Source: Adiantum capillus-veneris (taxonomy: Eukaryota; Streptophyta; Polypodiopsida; Polypodiales; Pteridaceae). From it: DNA of 64,000 bases. Every line of letters begins with the position of its first letter. The first letter of the stretch is position 1. The notes under the pieces are model-generated. The model saw nothing but the letters and a program-made list of their open reading frames with translations. It did no database searches and was not told the DNA's origin. The stretch lies in the NCBI GenBank assembly GCA_014529385.2, contig CM043959.1, positions 10,814,809 to 10,878,808 on the forward strand. Reading direction: 5' to 3'. This document shows, piece after piece, positions 29,777-40,196 of the stretch. The translations under genes were made by a program, and so were the position numbers.

Positions 29777-30385
29777 AAAGCATTGTAATCGACCGCAATT
29801 ACGCCTGCAAAACTGACAAAAGCCATAAACCGTCTTAGCAGACATTGACTGTTAGTACCTACGTACTAGGAACACACATCTAAGACATGTACAAAATCGA
29901 TTGTCACATCACAGGACATCACCAGACATCACATGACATTCAACATTCATTTGGATCTTAGACCATGATTTATCGGCAATGTAGCTAGCAATCACATCTA
30001 GGTCCAATCGGGACCTCATCGATGTCCGATTGACTAACCTCTATTGCAAGCATGTCTATCAGACCAAAATGCTGCAGTCATTTCGTCTATCAGTTCCTGC
30101 ACTCAAAAGAAGTCAAGAACAAATCAGTATCATTATCAGGAATTCCATTTCATAAAGTCATCCAGCAGAATACTGTCAGCTCTCAATATCCCTGAAGCTC
30201 AAAGAGACATCAGTGACTTTAGTATCAAAATTGAGGCATCTGTTGACAAAGGAGCGGAGTAACTCCCCTCTTGTGCATCCCACTGCACCAGATCTTCGGC
30301 CAAGCTGAGTTTCTGGGTTCCGTTTGGAGTAGACTATGCTAAACCAAAACATCGAGGTAAAGTTTCACAATCCGAGGAGTATCTG
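29777..30385 (-). other. 3' non-coding region of element B
   Basis: This stretch runs from the end of the chromodomain to the polypurine tract. No domain is recognised. Confidence 0.5.
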
Positions 30386-30859
30386 CTAGGTCCTCCTCCT
30401 CCATCCGCTTCGTATCAAATGCAGGAAAGTTGTTGAACTAAACCAAGAACCGCCTTCGGACTTTACCTTTCTTCGTATCGTTATGTGCCAAAATCTGTTC
30501 AGGAACAAGGATCTCCTCGTTTTCTTCCACTTTGGGTTGCTCATCAGGCTCCCCATCATCAAGCACATCACCCTTAACAGGTTTCAAGAGACTCACATGC
30601 AATGCATTGTGAATCCTCCAAGTATCTGGCAGTTTCAATCGGAAGGAGACATCATTTATCTTGTCAGTGATCTGGAAAGGTCCGTAGTATCGCATACTAA
30701 GCTTTGGAAAAAGCCTCTCCTTTCCCTTTTTCTTTTGTAGGCGTGCCTTCTCAAAAGTAAGAGCACCCAATCATCCTCCTTCAGTTTCAAGTCTGCCTTT
30801 TTCTTTCGTTCTTGAGACTCCTGCAAAGTCTCGCGAACCTTGGCAAAAGCCGTATCCAA
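30386..30859 (-). pseudogene. pol: Element B integrase C-terminus and chromodomain
   Basis: The integrase tail carries [52 protein letters not shown]. The chromodomain follows as [19 protein letters not shown] and RRRFLV, and after a stop continues (near 30386-30470) as NNFPAFDTK-MEEEDL. Chromodomains steer insertion to particular chromatin in this group. Frames 30438-30770 and 30656-30859 overlap, so there is a frameshift near 30740. Confidence 0.85.
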
Positions 30860-30889
30860 ATCTCGCGAATATTCATCTGCTTCAAATAT

Positions 30890-31486
30890 CTAATCTTTCG
30901 TGCTCAGGAAGGATGAAACCTTCGTAGCACTCTCAACAATCTCACATGGCGTCTTCCCCGTTGAAGAGTGTATCGTGTTATTGTAGGAAAATTCCACCAA
31001 AGGTAAGTTCTTTTCCCATTGAGTCTTCTGATCCGAGATACAAGACTTCAATAAATCTAAAACCACTGAATTGGCAATCTCAGATTGCCCGTCAGTCTGC
31101 AAGTGGAACGATGACGAGAACTGCAACCGTGTGCCAATGTTCTCCCAAATTGCCTTCCAAAACAAACTCATAAATCTGGGGTCTCTGTCTGAGACAATCG
31201 TCTCAGACGTGCCATGTAATCGGAAAAATCATCGTGATCATTCTGTGTTCTCGGGAGATCAAAAATGAAATCCATTTCAATATTTTCCTAGGGGCGGGTG
31301 GGTATGGGTAAAGGCTGTAACAATCCGTGTGCCTTATGCCTGTCAAAATTGACCTTCTGGCATACTAAGCAACTGCGCACAAACTCTTCCACATCCTTTT
31401 TGAGTCTCGGCTAAAAAAAGTATCTCTCTACCCCCTTCATGGTGATAGCAATGCCGTGGTGACTCGTAAAAGGTGGACAGTGGCAT
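30890..31486 (-). pseudogene. pol: Element B integrase core (degraded)
   Basis: The segment 30890-31171 is open: SLFWKAIWENIGTRLQFSSS, FHLQTDGQSEIANSVV, LPLVEFSYNNTIHSSTGKTP. Upstream, 31172-31486 is broken but shows the H2C2 region (near 31411-31480) and IVSDRDPRF-like text just above 31171. The stretch carrying the first catalytic Asp, about 31250-31310, looks shortened compared with element E. It is not functional. Confidence 0.8.
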
Positions 31487-32980
31487 TCAGTCATAACCTT
31501 TTCCCTCAACGGTTGTGTAATGCACAACATAGTCTTTCTCATCAAGTACCCTTCCGGAAGGAAGTATCGAGCTACTGTCTCCCCATCTCGTATCCGTGTG
31601 AAAAATATCTGCAAAATCTGTATCTGTGGCATACGGATCGACCATATCCTCAAAGCTCCTATGATGTATCGCGGAAATAGACAGAACCAACGGCTTCCGA
31701 GACAGAGCATCTGCCACCACATTCTTTTGTCCCTGCACATGGACAATCTGGAAGTGAAACTGTGACAAGATGTTCGCCCACCGCATCTGCTTTTCCGAAA
31801 GCTGCTTCTGTGACAAGAAGTAGTGCAAACTCTGATGGTCTGTGAAGACAGTAAAATCCGCTCCGAGTAGGTAATGCCGCCACTGAGTAAGAGCATGGAT
31901 AACTGCTAAAAGCTCTTTCTCATAAATCTGTGCTGTCATCTCCGGCCTAGAGACCAATCGACTCTCGTAAGCAATGACATGGTCTTCTTGCATCAAGACC
32001 GCACCCAGACTACGACCATAAGCATCACAAAATACTTCAAATGACTTCTGCAAGTCCGGCAAATTCAAATATGGTCCTGTAGTCAATTTCTCTTTCAATG
32101 TCTGAAAGGCAGTCACCTCTGTGGATCCCCACGAAAAAGGTACTCCTTTCTGTGTCAAGATATGCAAAGGGGAAGCAACCTCTGCAAACTTTCGTATGAA
32201 CCGCCTGTAGTACAAACACAGTCCCAAGAAGCTTCTAACTTCATGGACATTCCTCAAATAAGGCCAATCACGGATAGTCTCTATCTTGGCCGGGTCCATT
32301 TGCACTTCTGCTGTTGACACAATGTGTCCCAAAAAGTGTATCTCTGGTAGGAAAAATTCACTTTTCTTTGCATTAATCACTAACGTGTGATCTCGTAATG
32401 CCTGAAAGACTTGAAGCAGATGATCTGTGTGTTCTGCCTCATTCTTGGAGAAAACAATGATATCGTCAAAGAAAGTGCCAACAAATAGCCTGTACTCTCG
32501 AAAAATCCTGTCCATCATCCGGTTAAATGTGGCAGGAGCATTGGTTAAGCCAAAAGGCATCACCAAAAACTCAAATAACCCAAAAGTCGTCCGAAAAGCT
32601 GTCTTGTAGACATCTCCTGGCGCTATCCTGATCTGATGATATCCACTCTTCAAGTCAATCCTGCTAAAGCACGAGGATCCCTGTAACCTGTCGAGTATAT
32701 CATCGATCCTAGGGATCGGAAATCTGTTTTTGATGGCGATTTCGTTGAGAGTGCTATAATCGATGCACATTCTCCAAGATCCGTCTTTCTTCAAAACCAA
32801 CAACACTGGAGAGCAATACGGTGAAGTACTAGGCTGGACAAGACCCTTTTCCAAGAGGTCTTTCACTGGGTTCATAATCTTTTCATTCTGTACTCGGCTC
32901 ACATGATAAGGTGGCCGATTCGGTGGCGTGCTTCCAGGTATCAGATCAATGGTTTGATCTTCAGGCCCTCTGAAAAGCAA
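31487..32980 (-). pseudogene. pol: Element B reverse transcriptase and RNase H
   Basis: A 497-residue uninterrupted segment. [109 protein letters not shown], catalytic VGTFFDDIIVFS (FFDD), KKSEFFLPEIHFLGHIVS, VRSFLGLCLYYRRFIRKFA. RNase H: FEVFCDAYGRSLGAVLMQ, VIAYESRLVSRPEM, YEKELLAVIHALTQWRHYLL, FTDHQSLHYFLSQ, KNVVADALSRKP. It ends in the zinc-finger region of integrase, where the frame is lost. Key catalytic aspartates are present, so this is the best preserved gypsy RT in the window. Confidence 0.9.
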
Positions 32981-33826
32981 TCGGCATGAGTGTGGAGAAA
33001 AATCTTGGCGTTCTTTTGATCAGGTCAAAACATATTCAACCTTTATCAAGCGTTCAGTTCTCTCCCAAAAGAATGAGTAAGAAAGTGAAGTTCATCAAGT
33101 ACAATCTCTAAGCCCTTCATTTATCAAAGTCGCTTTCTCGGCCGGTAGTCAACCACGGCGTAGTTCTTGTGGTACCAAGGGATCCTGAGTAGAACGTCAC
33201 TCGCGTGCCCTGAACACCCTGTCATTGCAAACAAAGTTTGCCAATGCTCGGTGTAATGGCAACATCCCATCCGGGTGCCAATCGAACTACCTCTGCCTGT
33301 AGCGTCAGTCTGTCGGACGTAATTCCAAATCGAGCCGCCAATTCCAAGTGAAAAGAAGTTGGCCTTGGCTCCTTCAAAAGAGCTTCATGATCCTTCACTT
33401 TGCCCCAAAAGCTGTAAAGTTTGTACTTTCATTCAAGTACAAGTACAATCTCTAAGCCCTTCATTTATCAAAGTCGCTTTCTCGGCCGGTAGTCAACCAC
33501 GGCGTAGTTCTTGTGGTACCAAGGGATCCTGAGTAGAACATCACTCGCGTGCCCTGAACACCCTGTCATTGCAAACAAAGTTTGCCAATGCTCGGTGTAA
33601 TGGCAACATCCCATCCGGGTGCCAATCGAACTACCTCTGCCTGTGGCGTCAGTCTGTCGGGCGTAATTCCAAATCGAGCCGCCAATTCCAAGTGAAAAGA
33701 AGTTGGCCTTGGCTCCTTCAAAAGAGCTTCATGATCCTTCACTTTGCCCCAAAAGCGGTAAAGTTTGTACTTTCATTCATTAGATTCGGTGCAGGTCCCA
33801 CGCCATGTGGTACCAGTTCTGCTTTT
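32981..33826 (-). pseudogene. Element B protease region, tandemly duplicated
   Basis: Translated fragments on the sense strand (RFGIT.DRLT.QAEVVRLA, GWDVAITPSIGKLCLQ) match the gypsy protease-to-RT region but are punctuated by stops. A 344-bp stretch occurs twice in tandem (33097-33440 and 33441-33784), so the protease part is duplicated. Active-site text is not preserved. Confidence 0.65.
33097..33784. repeat. 344-bp tandem duplication in element B
   Basis: The second copy starts 344 bp after the first (ACAATCTCTAAGCCC at 33101 and 33445). Only about four substitutions were seen between copies. The period is not a multiple of three, so the duplication also shifts the frame. Confidence 0.93.
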
Positions 33827-34459
33827 CTATCTGCCTTTTCTGCCACATTCCTCAGCTGCTCTCGAACTCTCAGACCTGTCGTCATCTTTATCATTCTGTT
33901 CTTTCTGTGCCTTATTAGGGCACTTCGCGGAGATATGTCCTTGTTCCCCGCATCCAAAACACTTCCCCTCTCTGATGAAGCAAGCTCTCTCCTCGGGAGT
34001 AAGCTTGGGTCGTGCATCCTTTTTCTCTGGGTTGCTCTTTTTCTTTCTACTTTCATTCCCAGAAGTCTGTTCGGCTCGTCGTGTCATGGCCTGATCTGTG
34101 GGGTAGGTCAGACTGCCAAAGTGAATGGCAAAGCCCCGCTTTGCATGACTCATCAACTCCTGAATAGAAGCTGACTTCTGTTCCAAGCAGTGATCTCGGA
34201 TCTCTTTAGGTAGACCCAAGGTAAACCGCTCAATCTGTTCTCTGAACGAGATCTTCTTGAATGAAGAGGCGGGTAGAAAAGAGCTCCATAATCTTTCACA
34301 ATAAGCATTGATTGTATCTTTCTTGGTCATCCGAAGATGGTTCCAAGCAGCTCGTACATCTCGTTCATATTCTTGCGTCAACCAAGAAGAAATAAAAAGC
34401 TTCTTAAATTTCAGCCATTTAACTGGCGCACTCTTGTTAAAAGAAGCGTGGACCACCAA
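33827..34459 (-). pseudogene. gag: Element B gag C-terminal part
   Basis: A 210-residue segment: capsid C-terminal text KWLKFKKLFISSWLTQEYER, HLRMTKKDTINAYCERLW, FREQIERFTLGLPKEIRDHC, followed by a Lys/Arg/Glu linker and zinc knuckle CFGCGEQGHISAKC (about residue 170). It ends in an acidic/basic tail. It is out of frame with the upstream gag segment because of a frameshift near 34440-34500. Confidence 0.85.
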
Positions 34460-35372
34460 GTACGGGCATTCCCCTTAAGGTAAGAGGTAGCTCTCCGAAT
34501 CTTGGAGTGCTCTGAATAGCGTCCTCCCGCGAAAGCGATGTCAAGCTGCTGTATAAAAGACAGCCTTCGAAGCATCTGAGTATCCTGAAAAGTATCAAAC
34601 TTGATCGAGTGGCCACCTTCCTTAAACTCTCGGACTTTCTTGCTTTTATCTTCGAGAAAGTCATACTGGTTGGCTTTGTAAAAAAATTCTTCTTGTTCGC
34701 ATAAAAGTTTCCATGATTAGAATCTGAGCTGTCTGTAGACAAGTCCTCAGTAGAACTGTCAGTCTTTGGGCGAGATGTAGCCTTCTTTGCCTTTTTCTTA
34801 CCCTTTCCGAAGCTTTGTTTCTTGCTTCGCTTTTTACCTTTTCTGTCTTCTTCGCTCGAATTCGAGGAGCTAGAAGAACTATCAGAAGAAGAAGAACTGG
34901 GTACTCCTTCAAATCGAACACGCTTCTTCTGTTTCTTTGCCTTGTCAAAAGTCGACCGACGACCCAAATATCCCGGGAAGTCAGTGCCTTTCTTCTGCTT
35001 TTTGCCTTTCTTTTGCACGTCAAAAAGCTGAGCAATCCGTGCATCAACCACGTTCTCTAGTTCCTTCTCCGTATATTTCTTGGAGGCAGAAGGTTTCTTG
35101 AGAGCGGGTTTCGGGAGTGGTGTTGTGGTTCTTTGCCACTCCATCTGTACCTCTTCCAAAGAGGTTTTGTTCATATATTTTGCCATCTTCAGGTCCTTGG
35201 CAAAATTGAGCATCATCTTTGTTGCATCGCCGATCAACTGGCGACGCTCCATCTCTCGCCACTCTGCCTAAGTAGGCCAAGGCGGGCCATACTCTCTGCC
35301 GGAATCTTCGTTGTGATCCCTACCCGCATCTCCAGATGCAGAGGGAGTCGACTGATCATTGCTTGAAGCCAT
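34437..35372 (-). pseudogene. gag: Element B gag N-terminal part
   Basis: The probable start is MASSNDQSTPSASGD at 35370-35372, 70 bp inside the 5' LTR. A stop at 35268-35270 breaks it; the same frame then continues from AEWREMERRQLIGDATKMM. It contains a nuclear-localisation-like Lys/Arg tract (KAKKQKKRVRFEG), a Ser-rich acidic stretch (SSSSSDSSSSSSNSSEE), a second Lys cluster (KGKKRSKKQSFGKGKKKAKK) and early capsid (FDTFQDTQMLRR-like) near 34560-34620. The long low-complexity leader before capsid is unusual. Confidence 0.75.
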
Positions 35373-35429
35373 AGGTGCCACGGAAAAAAAATTGGGGATC
35401 GGATTTCCCGTAGAAGAGAAATCGGCCGT

Positions 35430-35442
35430 GCTCTGATACCAC
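35430..35442 (-). other. Primer binding site of element B (tRNA-Met type)
   Basis: The sense strand reads GTGGTATCAGAGC immediately after the LTR end TTGTTACA. Confidence 0.88.
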
Positions 35443-35567
35443 TGTAACAAACTTGGACACTCCAAGTCAAGAATCAACTGCGACAGCACCAAATAACCAC
35501 TTCAAAACAAGTCACAGATCACAATAGATGTACACTGGCCCGGCGGAGTTCCGTGCCTAGAGATATT

Positions 35568-35608
35568 GGCCCCAAAGACTGGCGCCCCTTTCGGTATTTC
35601 TTTTTATA
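35568..35608 (-). promoter_or_regulatory. Shared LTR module, copy 2 (element B)
   Basis: Identical in core to copy 1, with sense-strand TATAAAAAGAAATACC followed by GAAAGGGGCGCC. It is about 125 bp upstream of the primer binding site, a distance compatible with a core promoter. Confidence 0.5.
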
Positions 35609-35835
35609 TTAATCAGATCAAAGTACAAGAGAGTGGCTAGGGTTTCACTCTCAGACTCTGCGTCCAGATGCTCTGAGAAGTGAGGCCCTCACCACTAATT
35701 TAAAGATTACAAGGGATGCCCAAAAGCAGAGCCCCAAAAGCTTTTAAAATAAAAAGCATGAGTTCTCTCTCTCTCTTAGAGAGTCTTTCTCTTTTTTTAT
35801 TAAAAAAAAGCAAAATTCGCGTCGCTCATCATTTT

Positions 35836-35840
<5 letters not shown>

Positions 35841-35875
<35 letters not shown>
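35841..35875. repeat. (TA)n microsatellite
   Basis: About 17 TA units inside the 5' LTR of B, absent from its 3' LTR, so it expanded after insertion or was copied from a variant template. Confidence 0.95.
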
Positions 35876-35877
<2 letters not shown>

Positions 35878-36000
35878 CAACCTCCGCGATTTTCGGAAAT
35901 CAGGGTTTCTGGCAGAAATTAGGGTTTGCAGGAATTTTAGGGTTTCTGGCAGAAATTAGGGTTTTTGCTGTCCGCCACGTCATCACTTTGTGACACCCCA

Positions 36001-36936
36001 CTCTCGTCGGCAAGAGTGGTCTACTTTGATTGCACAAAGGTGTACAATGCGTATGCAATGGACTGATGCAATGGGACTATGCCGATGACGACGATGACTT
36101 GATGGCTGAAATCTGGGATCTTCTAATTGCTGAATTTCATGGCTGTTTCGGTGGCTGAAAATGACTGTTTTGGCTAAGCTTTTATGGCTGAAAATGGGGG
36201 ATCATTTGCAACCAACTTGGGGCTGATATGCTACCGTGTCGTAGGTTGAAAACACTATGGTTCTGATGCGATAAGGGCTGAAACTGAAAAACGCTGATGG
36301 TTCCTGTTGCTAGCCAAAAACGCTAGGCTGATCTGACTTTGCAAAGCAAAAACGCTGAAGTGCCTGATGATGCTGGCGTTAGTAATGGCTGAAATCGCTG
36401 ATGATGACCAAGGATGGCTAGCGTTAGTGGAAACTTGATGTTGCTGCTGGTAAGGGCTGGAAACGCCAAGCACTGGAGGTTTATGGCGATGGCTACTGGA
36501 GATGGAAAACGCTAGGGGGTCATGGGGGGGGGTACTGCTGAGAAGTTGCCTGTTGAGCGGGAAGCTCCTGCTGCCGCTTCTGCCAGAAAGTGCTAACTTG
36601 GGTTTGCTTATATATTAACTTAGAAAAATTGCCCTACCTACTTTTGTTGGAAAGTCACTTAAAAATAATAAGTGAAAATAACCAAAAATAGGAAAATAGG
36701 CTAAATGCACTGGAAAATTCCCCTAACTGATGCTAATGGATTCTGATGGGAATTTCGATGATCATGTTGTGTGCAACCGGAGGATATGTATCTACGCTAA
36801 GTGACTGGGCATGCACGGTCTACGAATAGACTCACAAAGGTGCCAGATCACTGCTAATCTAGACTAACTGGACTGACTGAACCCTACTGTGGTGTAGTTT
36901 GTCCACAGACACATAGGGTTGGGATGTGTCACGTGA
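36001..36936 (-). repeat. LTR c of the C/D family, second part
   Basis: It resumes at CTCTCGTCGG exactly where 29240 left off relative to LTR b, and runs to TGTCACGTGA. The last two bases (CA) are missing at the junction with the next leader remnant. Confidence 0.9.
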
Positions 36937-37365
36937 TGTTAAGTTCATGAGAAACTGGGTTCTTGTGGTTCTTGGGTTCTTGAGGTTCTTGAGTTTTTGA
37001 GTTCTTGAGGTCTTTCTTTAGCTTGCAATCTGTGTTTCAGAATTCTTTTCTCTTACCCGAGCTCGACTCTTTCCTGCGGGCGTACCCCTTGGTGGCCTTG
37101 CGCTCACACCAAGGTTGCTTTTCCCCACCTCACATCGATTGGCCGGCCGCTAAGTGCACGGTGAGTTCTCAATGAGTGAAAAGAGGAACAAGGGGAGGCC
37201 GGACAAGCCCTTCTTTCTTGGGTTTCCTGTCACTCTTCAAAAACACGATTAGGAATCGACACGCCCAAGTGGACTCGGGTTACGTGGGACCACAACAAGC
37301 AAAAAAAAAATTCTTGTGGTTCTTTCCTTGAGTGATACAGAACACTGCCAAAGCTCTGCTACCAA
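36937..37365 (-). other. Leader remnant of a further C/D-family unit
   Basis: It matches the unit C leader (28511-29018): TTAAG start, GTTCTTGAG minisatellite, ACACCAAGGTTGCTTTTCC, GGCCGGCCGCTAAGTGCACGG-like block, ending in a primer binding site GCTCTGCTACCAA (one base from the tRNA-Met type). Its whole gag-pol region is missing: LTR c joins this leader directly. Confidence 0.8.
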
Positions 37366-37527
37366 TGTAAGATGCAACGGAAATGAATGTTGAACTTTGC
37401 TCAAGATGAGTGCTCCGAACTGTGCTCAAGGGTTCCTTTTACTTACGGAAGGGAGAGCCTTCCGTTCCTTTAGTGAGAGAGTGCAAATGATCACAAACAA
37501 AGTGAATGACACTGTGAATGAAGGTGC

Positions 37528-37621
<94 letters not shown>

Positions 37622-37796
37622 ATACGACACCAGACTGTTGTTAAACCTTCCTCCAAGGGTCCCCCTCTCTATGGCGAGAGAGGTCTATGTTGTTGATTGC
37701 ACAAATCTGGTACAATGGTCTAGATGCAATGGACTTGCCACGACGACGGGACGGGCTGAAATCTGTAAAAGCTAGGGGTTGAATATAACTGGCATG
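37366..37796 (-). repeat. LTR d of the C/D family, first part
   Basis: It starts TGTAAGATGCAACGGAAATG, is more diverged than b and c, and contains a long GA tract (37531-37619). It breaks off at about 37796, next to a CGTACG-rich inverted-repeat unit and element G. The remainder is at 60048-60858. Confidence 0.8.
37531..37619. repeat. (GA)44 microsatellite
   Basis: An uninterrupted GA run of about 88 bp inside LTR d, at the position of a GA-rich patch in the other LTRs of the family. Confidence 0.98.
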
Positions 37797-38186
37797 TACA
37801 ATGCAAGGTTGGATCAAAACGTACGTACTGATCCGTTCCGTACCGTACGGACGTTATGTACAGATCCGTACCGTACGGAACGATCCGTACGTCGTTTTTT
37901 TTTTTTTTTTGGTGGGTTTGGGGTGTGTGGGAAGCCCGTACAATGCTGATTTAAAATAAAAATCCAAATCTCTTGCAATAGTTACATAGTATATGGTTGT
38001 CTTGTAAAACGTGTCTTTGAATGTCTCTATAAGTTGTTGGCTTCTCTCTTGTTTTTTATTGGAAATGTCCTAGAAAATTTAGTACTTTGCGGTTTTTTTA
38101 CAAGAGTACGTATTTTTACGTACGTAAAAAATTTTCCTGTACGGAACAACGTACAGTACGTACATATATGCCACGTACAGTACGTT
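37797..38186. repeat. CGTACG-rich inverted-repeat (foldback) unit
   Basis: The ends resemble each other in inverse orientation: GCAAGGTTGGATCAAAACGT on the left, and the complement of ACGTTTGGTACCACCTTGG on the right. Both ends are packed with CGTAC palindromes. On the left CGTTCCGTACCGTACGG and CCGTACCGTACGGAACG can fold back with one mismatch. A poly-T run lies at 37896-37912. No ORF. The right boundary overlaps the edge of element G's LTR and is uncertain by ~25 bp. Confidence 0.6.
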
Positions 38187-39024
38187 TGGTACCACCTTGG
38201 TACAACGTATAGGGCGGTACTATTTCAATTACCTGTTAACTTTACACAGAGCACTGAGAAGGAAAGAGAACACAGATGCGTCTAGCGACTAGAATGTCAT
38301 TGCGCACATGAGACCGACACCCTGTAGGCCCCAAAGACTGGCGCCCCTTTCGGTATTTCTTTATTAATTTAAGGTAGATGATCCGACCACTTAGTACAAG
38401 CTTTCACAAAGCTGTCCAAACCTGGTGAGGACTGAAAACGCAGGTTTTCGACCTGATTTTGGCAGCATTATGGCGCAAAAACCCTTGTAGGTCAAAAGTA
38501 CTTGTCTAGGGCGGATTCCCTCGCTATCTGGAAGCTTTCTGGTGAGCTGTCACAAAAATTCAGCGGGCTGTAATTCTCTGTTTGTCACTGCTGGGTGCCC
38601 AAAAGTCTGTACACGCACCCTAGGCTCTTATGAGGCTCCCCTGGTGTTCCCTTGCAGTTTAGGTGCGAAACCCTAAACCTGCAAAAAAACACAGCAGGCT
38701 GTAATTCCCTGTTTCGGATCGTTTTTAGTGGAGCGAACACGCCTATGCGTGTCCAAGGGCTCCCGCACACAATGGGACAATTCCTCTGTGATTTGGACGA
38801 GTTTTCACGCGAGAAAACTCTCCAAACTCGCAATCTTTTGCGATGGAACTGTGCGTACCTGTGGGGGATTAGCTATTAGCTAATCCGGTTCTTGTTCAGA
38901 AGGCTCTTGCCTCGGCAAACGCGCATAAATCCCCAGAACTGTACATGTTCATCTGAGTAGCCCAACTAGTGGGGCATTACCATATGTGCCAAAGGGGAGA
39001 GAGAGATGCACGAGAGCAAATCTT
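38187..39024 (-). repeat. 3' LTR of element G (truncated)
   Basis: It matches 58713-59547. It contains the GGCGCCCCTTTCGG module and ends GAGAGCAAATC at 39024, where it joins integrase coding sequence, so its sense-strand start and the polypurine tract are deleted. Confidence 0.85.
38327..38364 (-). promoter_or_regulatory. Shared LTR module, copy 3 (element G)
   Basis: The sense strand reads AATAAAGAAATACC, then GAAAGGGGCGCC, then CTTTGGGGCC. Here the A/T-rich part resembles a polyadenylation signal. Confidence 0.5.
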
Positions 39025-39574
39025 TCAGTGTCGCATCAATTCCACGATGCCCAGCATAAGGTGGAGCATGACTTTCCATCAAAATCTTTGGCCGTAACTG
39101 TTTAGTAACGCATAACTTTCCATGCATCATGAGAAAGTCATTCTTAAGCATATAGTGCTCATGATGTTGCCCATCAACAAGCTGATCATAGATCCTTGCA
39201 AAATCTGAATCTTCGGCATATCGTGTCTTCATTTCGTCTAGTTCACAATGGTACGGAATTGACACTGCTGAAATTTGGGGCTTTCGTGACAATGCATCAG
39301 CCACCACGTTCTTTTTCCCTTGCACATGCACAATCTGAAAATGTAACATTGACAAGATGTTTGCCCATCGCATGTGCTTCTCAGACAACTTTGTTTGTGT
39401 GAGAAAATATCGCAAGGGTTGATGATCTGTTTGGACAACAAAATCAACCCCCAGCAGATAGTGTTTCCAACTAGTGAGAGCATGAATTACTGCCAACAAT
39501 TCTTTCTCATAGACTTGCAAGTTTCTTTCAGTCTTCAAAAGAATTCTGCTCTCATATGCGACTACTCGGGCCAT
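38966..39574 (-). pseudogene. pol: Element G RNase H and start of integrase
   Basis: RNase H motifs: VVAYESRILLKTERNL, YEKELLAVIHALTSWKHYLL, VVQTDHQPLRYFLTQ, KHMRWANILSMLHFQIVHV, KNVVADALSRKP. It proceeds to the integrase N-terminus HAPPYAGHRGIDATLKD. The last ~20 codons of the frame come from LTR sequence after the deletion junction near 39025. The frame is offset by one base from the RT segment. Confidence 0.9.
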
Positions 39575-40196
39575 TCTGTATTAGAACTGCACCCAAACTA
39601 TGGCCACACGCATCATACTGAACCACAAAAGGTTTCGAAAGATCTGGCAAAATGATTACCGGATTTGAAGCCAGCTTCTCTTTTAAGTGTTTGAAGGCAA
39701 AAATTTCCTTGGCTGTCCACTTGAAAGTAACTCCTTTTCCTTGCAGTGCATGGAGTGGAGAAGCAATCTCAGCAAAATTTCGGATGAACCTCCTGTAGTA
39801 GGAACATAAGCCTAGAAAGCTTCGAATGTCATGTACGGACTTCAAGTCTGGCCATGACCTAATTGCTTCCACTTTGGCAGGATCCATGCGTACCCCATCC
39901 TTTGAAACAATGTGCCCAAGGAAGTGAATCTCTTGCAAAAAGAATTCACTCTTCTTCGCATTAATGAGTAGCTTGTTCTTACGTAACTCATTGAAAACTG
40001 CGGTCAAGTGATCCCTATGCTCCTCTTCAGACTTTGAGTAGACAATCATGTCATCAAAGAAGGTACCCATGAAGTTTCTATGTGGTCTAAAGATTCTGTC
40101 CATCATTCTATTAAACGTGGCAGGAGCATTTGTGAGACCAAATGGCAAGACCAAATGTTGTCCTGAAGGCAGTCTTATGGACATCTTCTGGCCTAA
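39552..40196 (-). pseudogene. pol: Element G reverse transcriptase, C-terminal part
   Basis: It reads LPFGLTNAPATFNRMMDRIF, catalytic MGTFFDDMIVYSKS (FFDD), KKSEFFLQEIHFLGHIVS, VHDIRSFLGLCSYYRRFIRN and the beginning of RNase H (KPFVVQYDACGHSLGAVLIQ). The first residues after the E junction are PEDVHKTAFRTTFG after a small frame shift. The upstream part of RT lies at 54638-54894. Confidence 0.9.
40192..40196 (-). other. Left target duplication of element E
   Basis: CCTAA before the 5' LTR of E; the partner is TCTAA at 54638-54642 (one mismatch). Confidence 0.7.

Larger units (their letters stand above)
29241..35995 (-). mobile_element. Ty3/gypsy chromovirus B, nested in LTR c
   Basis: A 6,755 bp minus-strand element with LTRs 29241-29763 and 35443-35995, tRNA-Met primer binding site, polypurine tract and a perfect 5-bp target duplication CCCCA. 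Gene order: gag with one zinc knuckle, protease, RT (FFDD), RNase H, integrase, chromodomain. Coding sequence is broken in gag, protease and integrase, but RT-RNase H is intact over 497 residues. It is younger than its host LTR. Confidence 0.93.
35443..35995 (-). repeat. 5' LTR of element B
   Basis: Plus-strand edges TGTAACAAACTTGG and CACTTTGTGACA; followed by CCCCA, the right target duplication. It contains a (TA)17 tract not found in the other LTR. Confidence 0.93.

Noticed and set aside
33569-34174. 201-residue plus-strand frame over element B gag
   Set aside because: It is the antisense of the gag/zinc-knuckle region, whose minus-strand reading has clear motifs.
37397-37696. Arg-Glu repeat frame and its Ser-Leu complement
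   Set aside because: Artefacts of (GA)44 inside LTR d.
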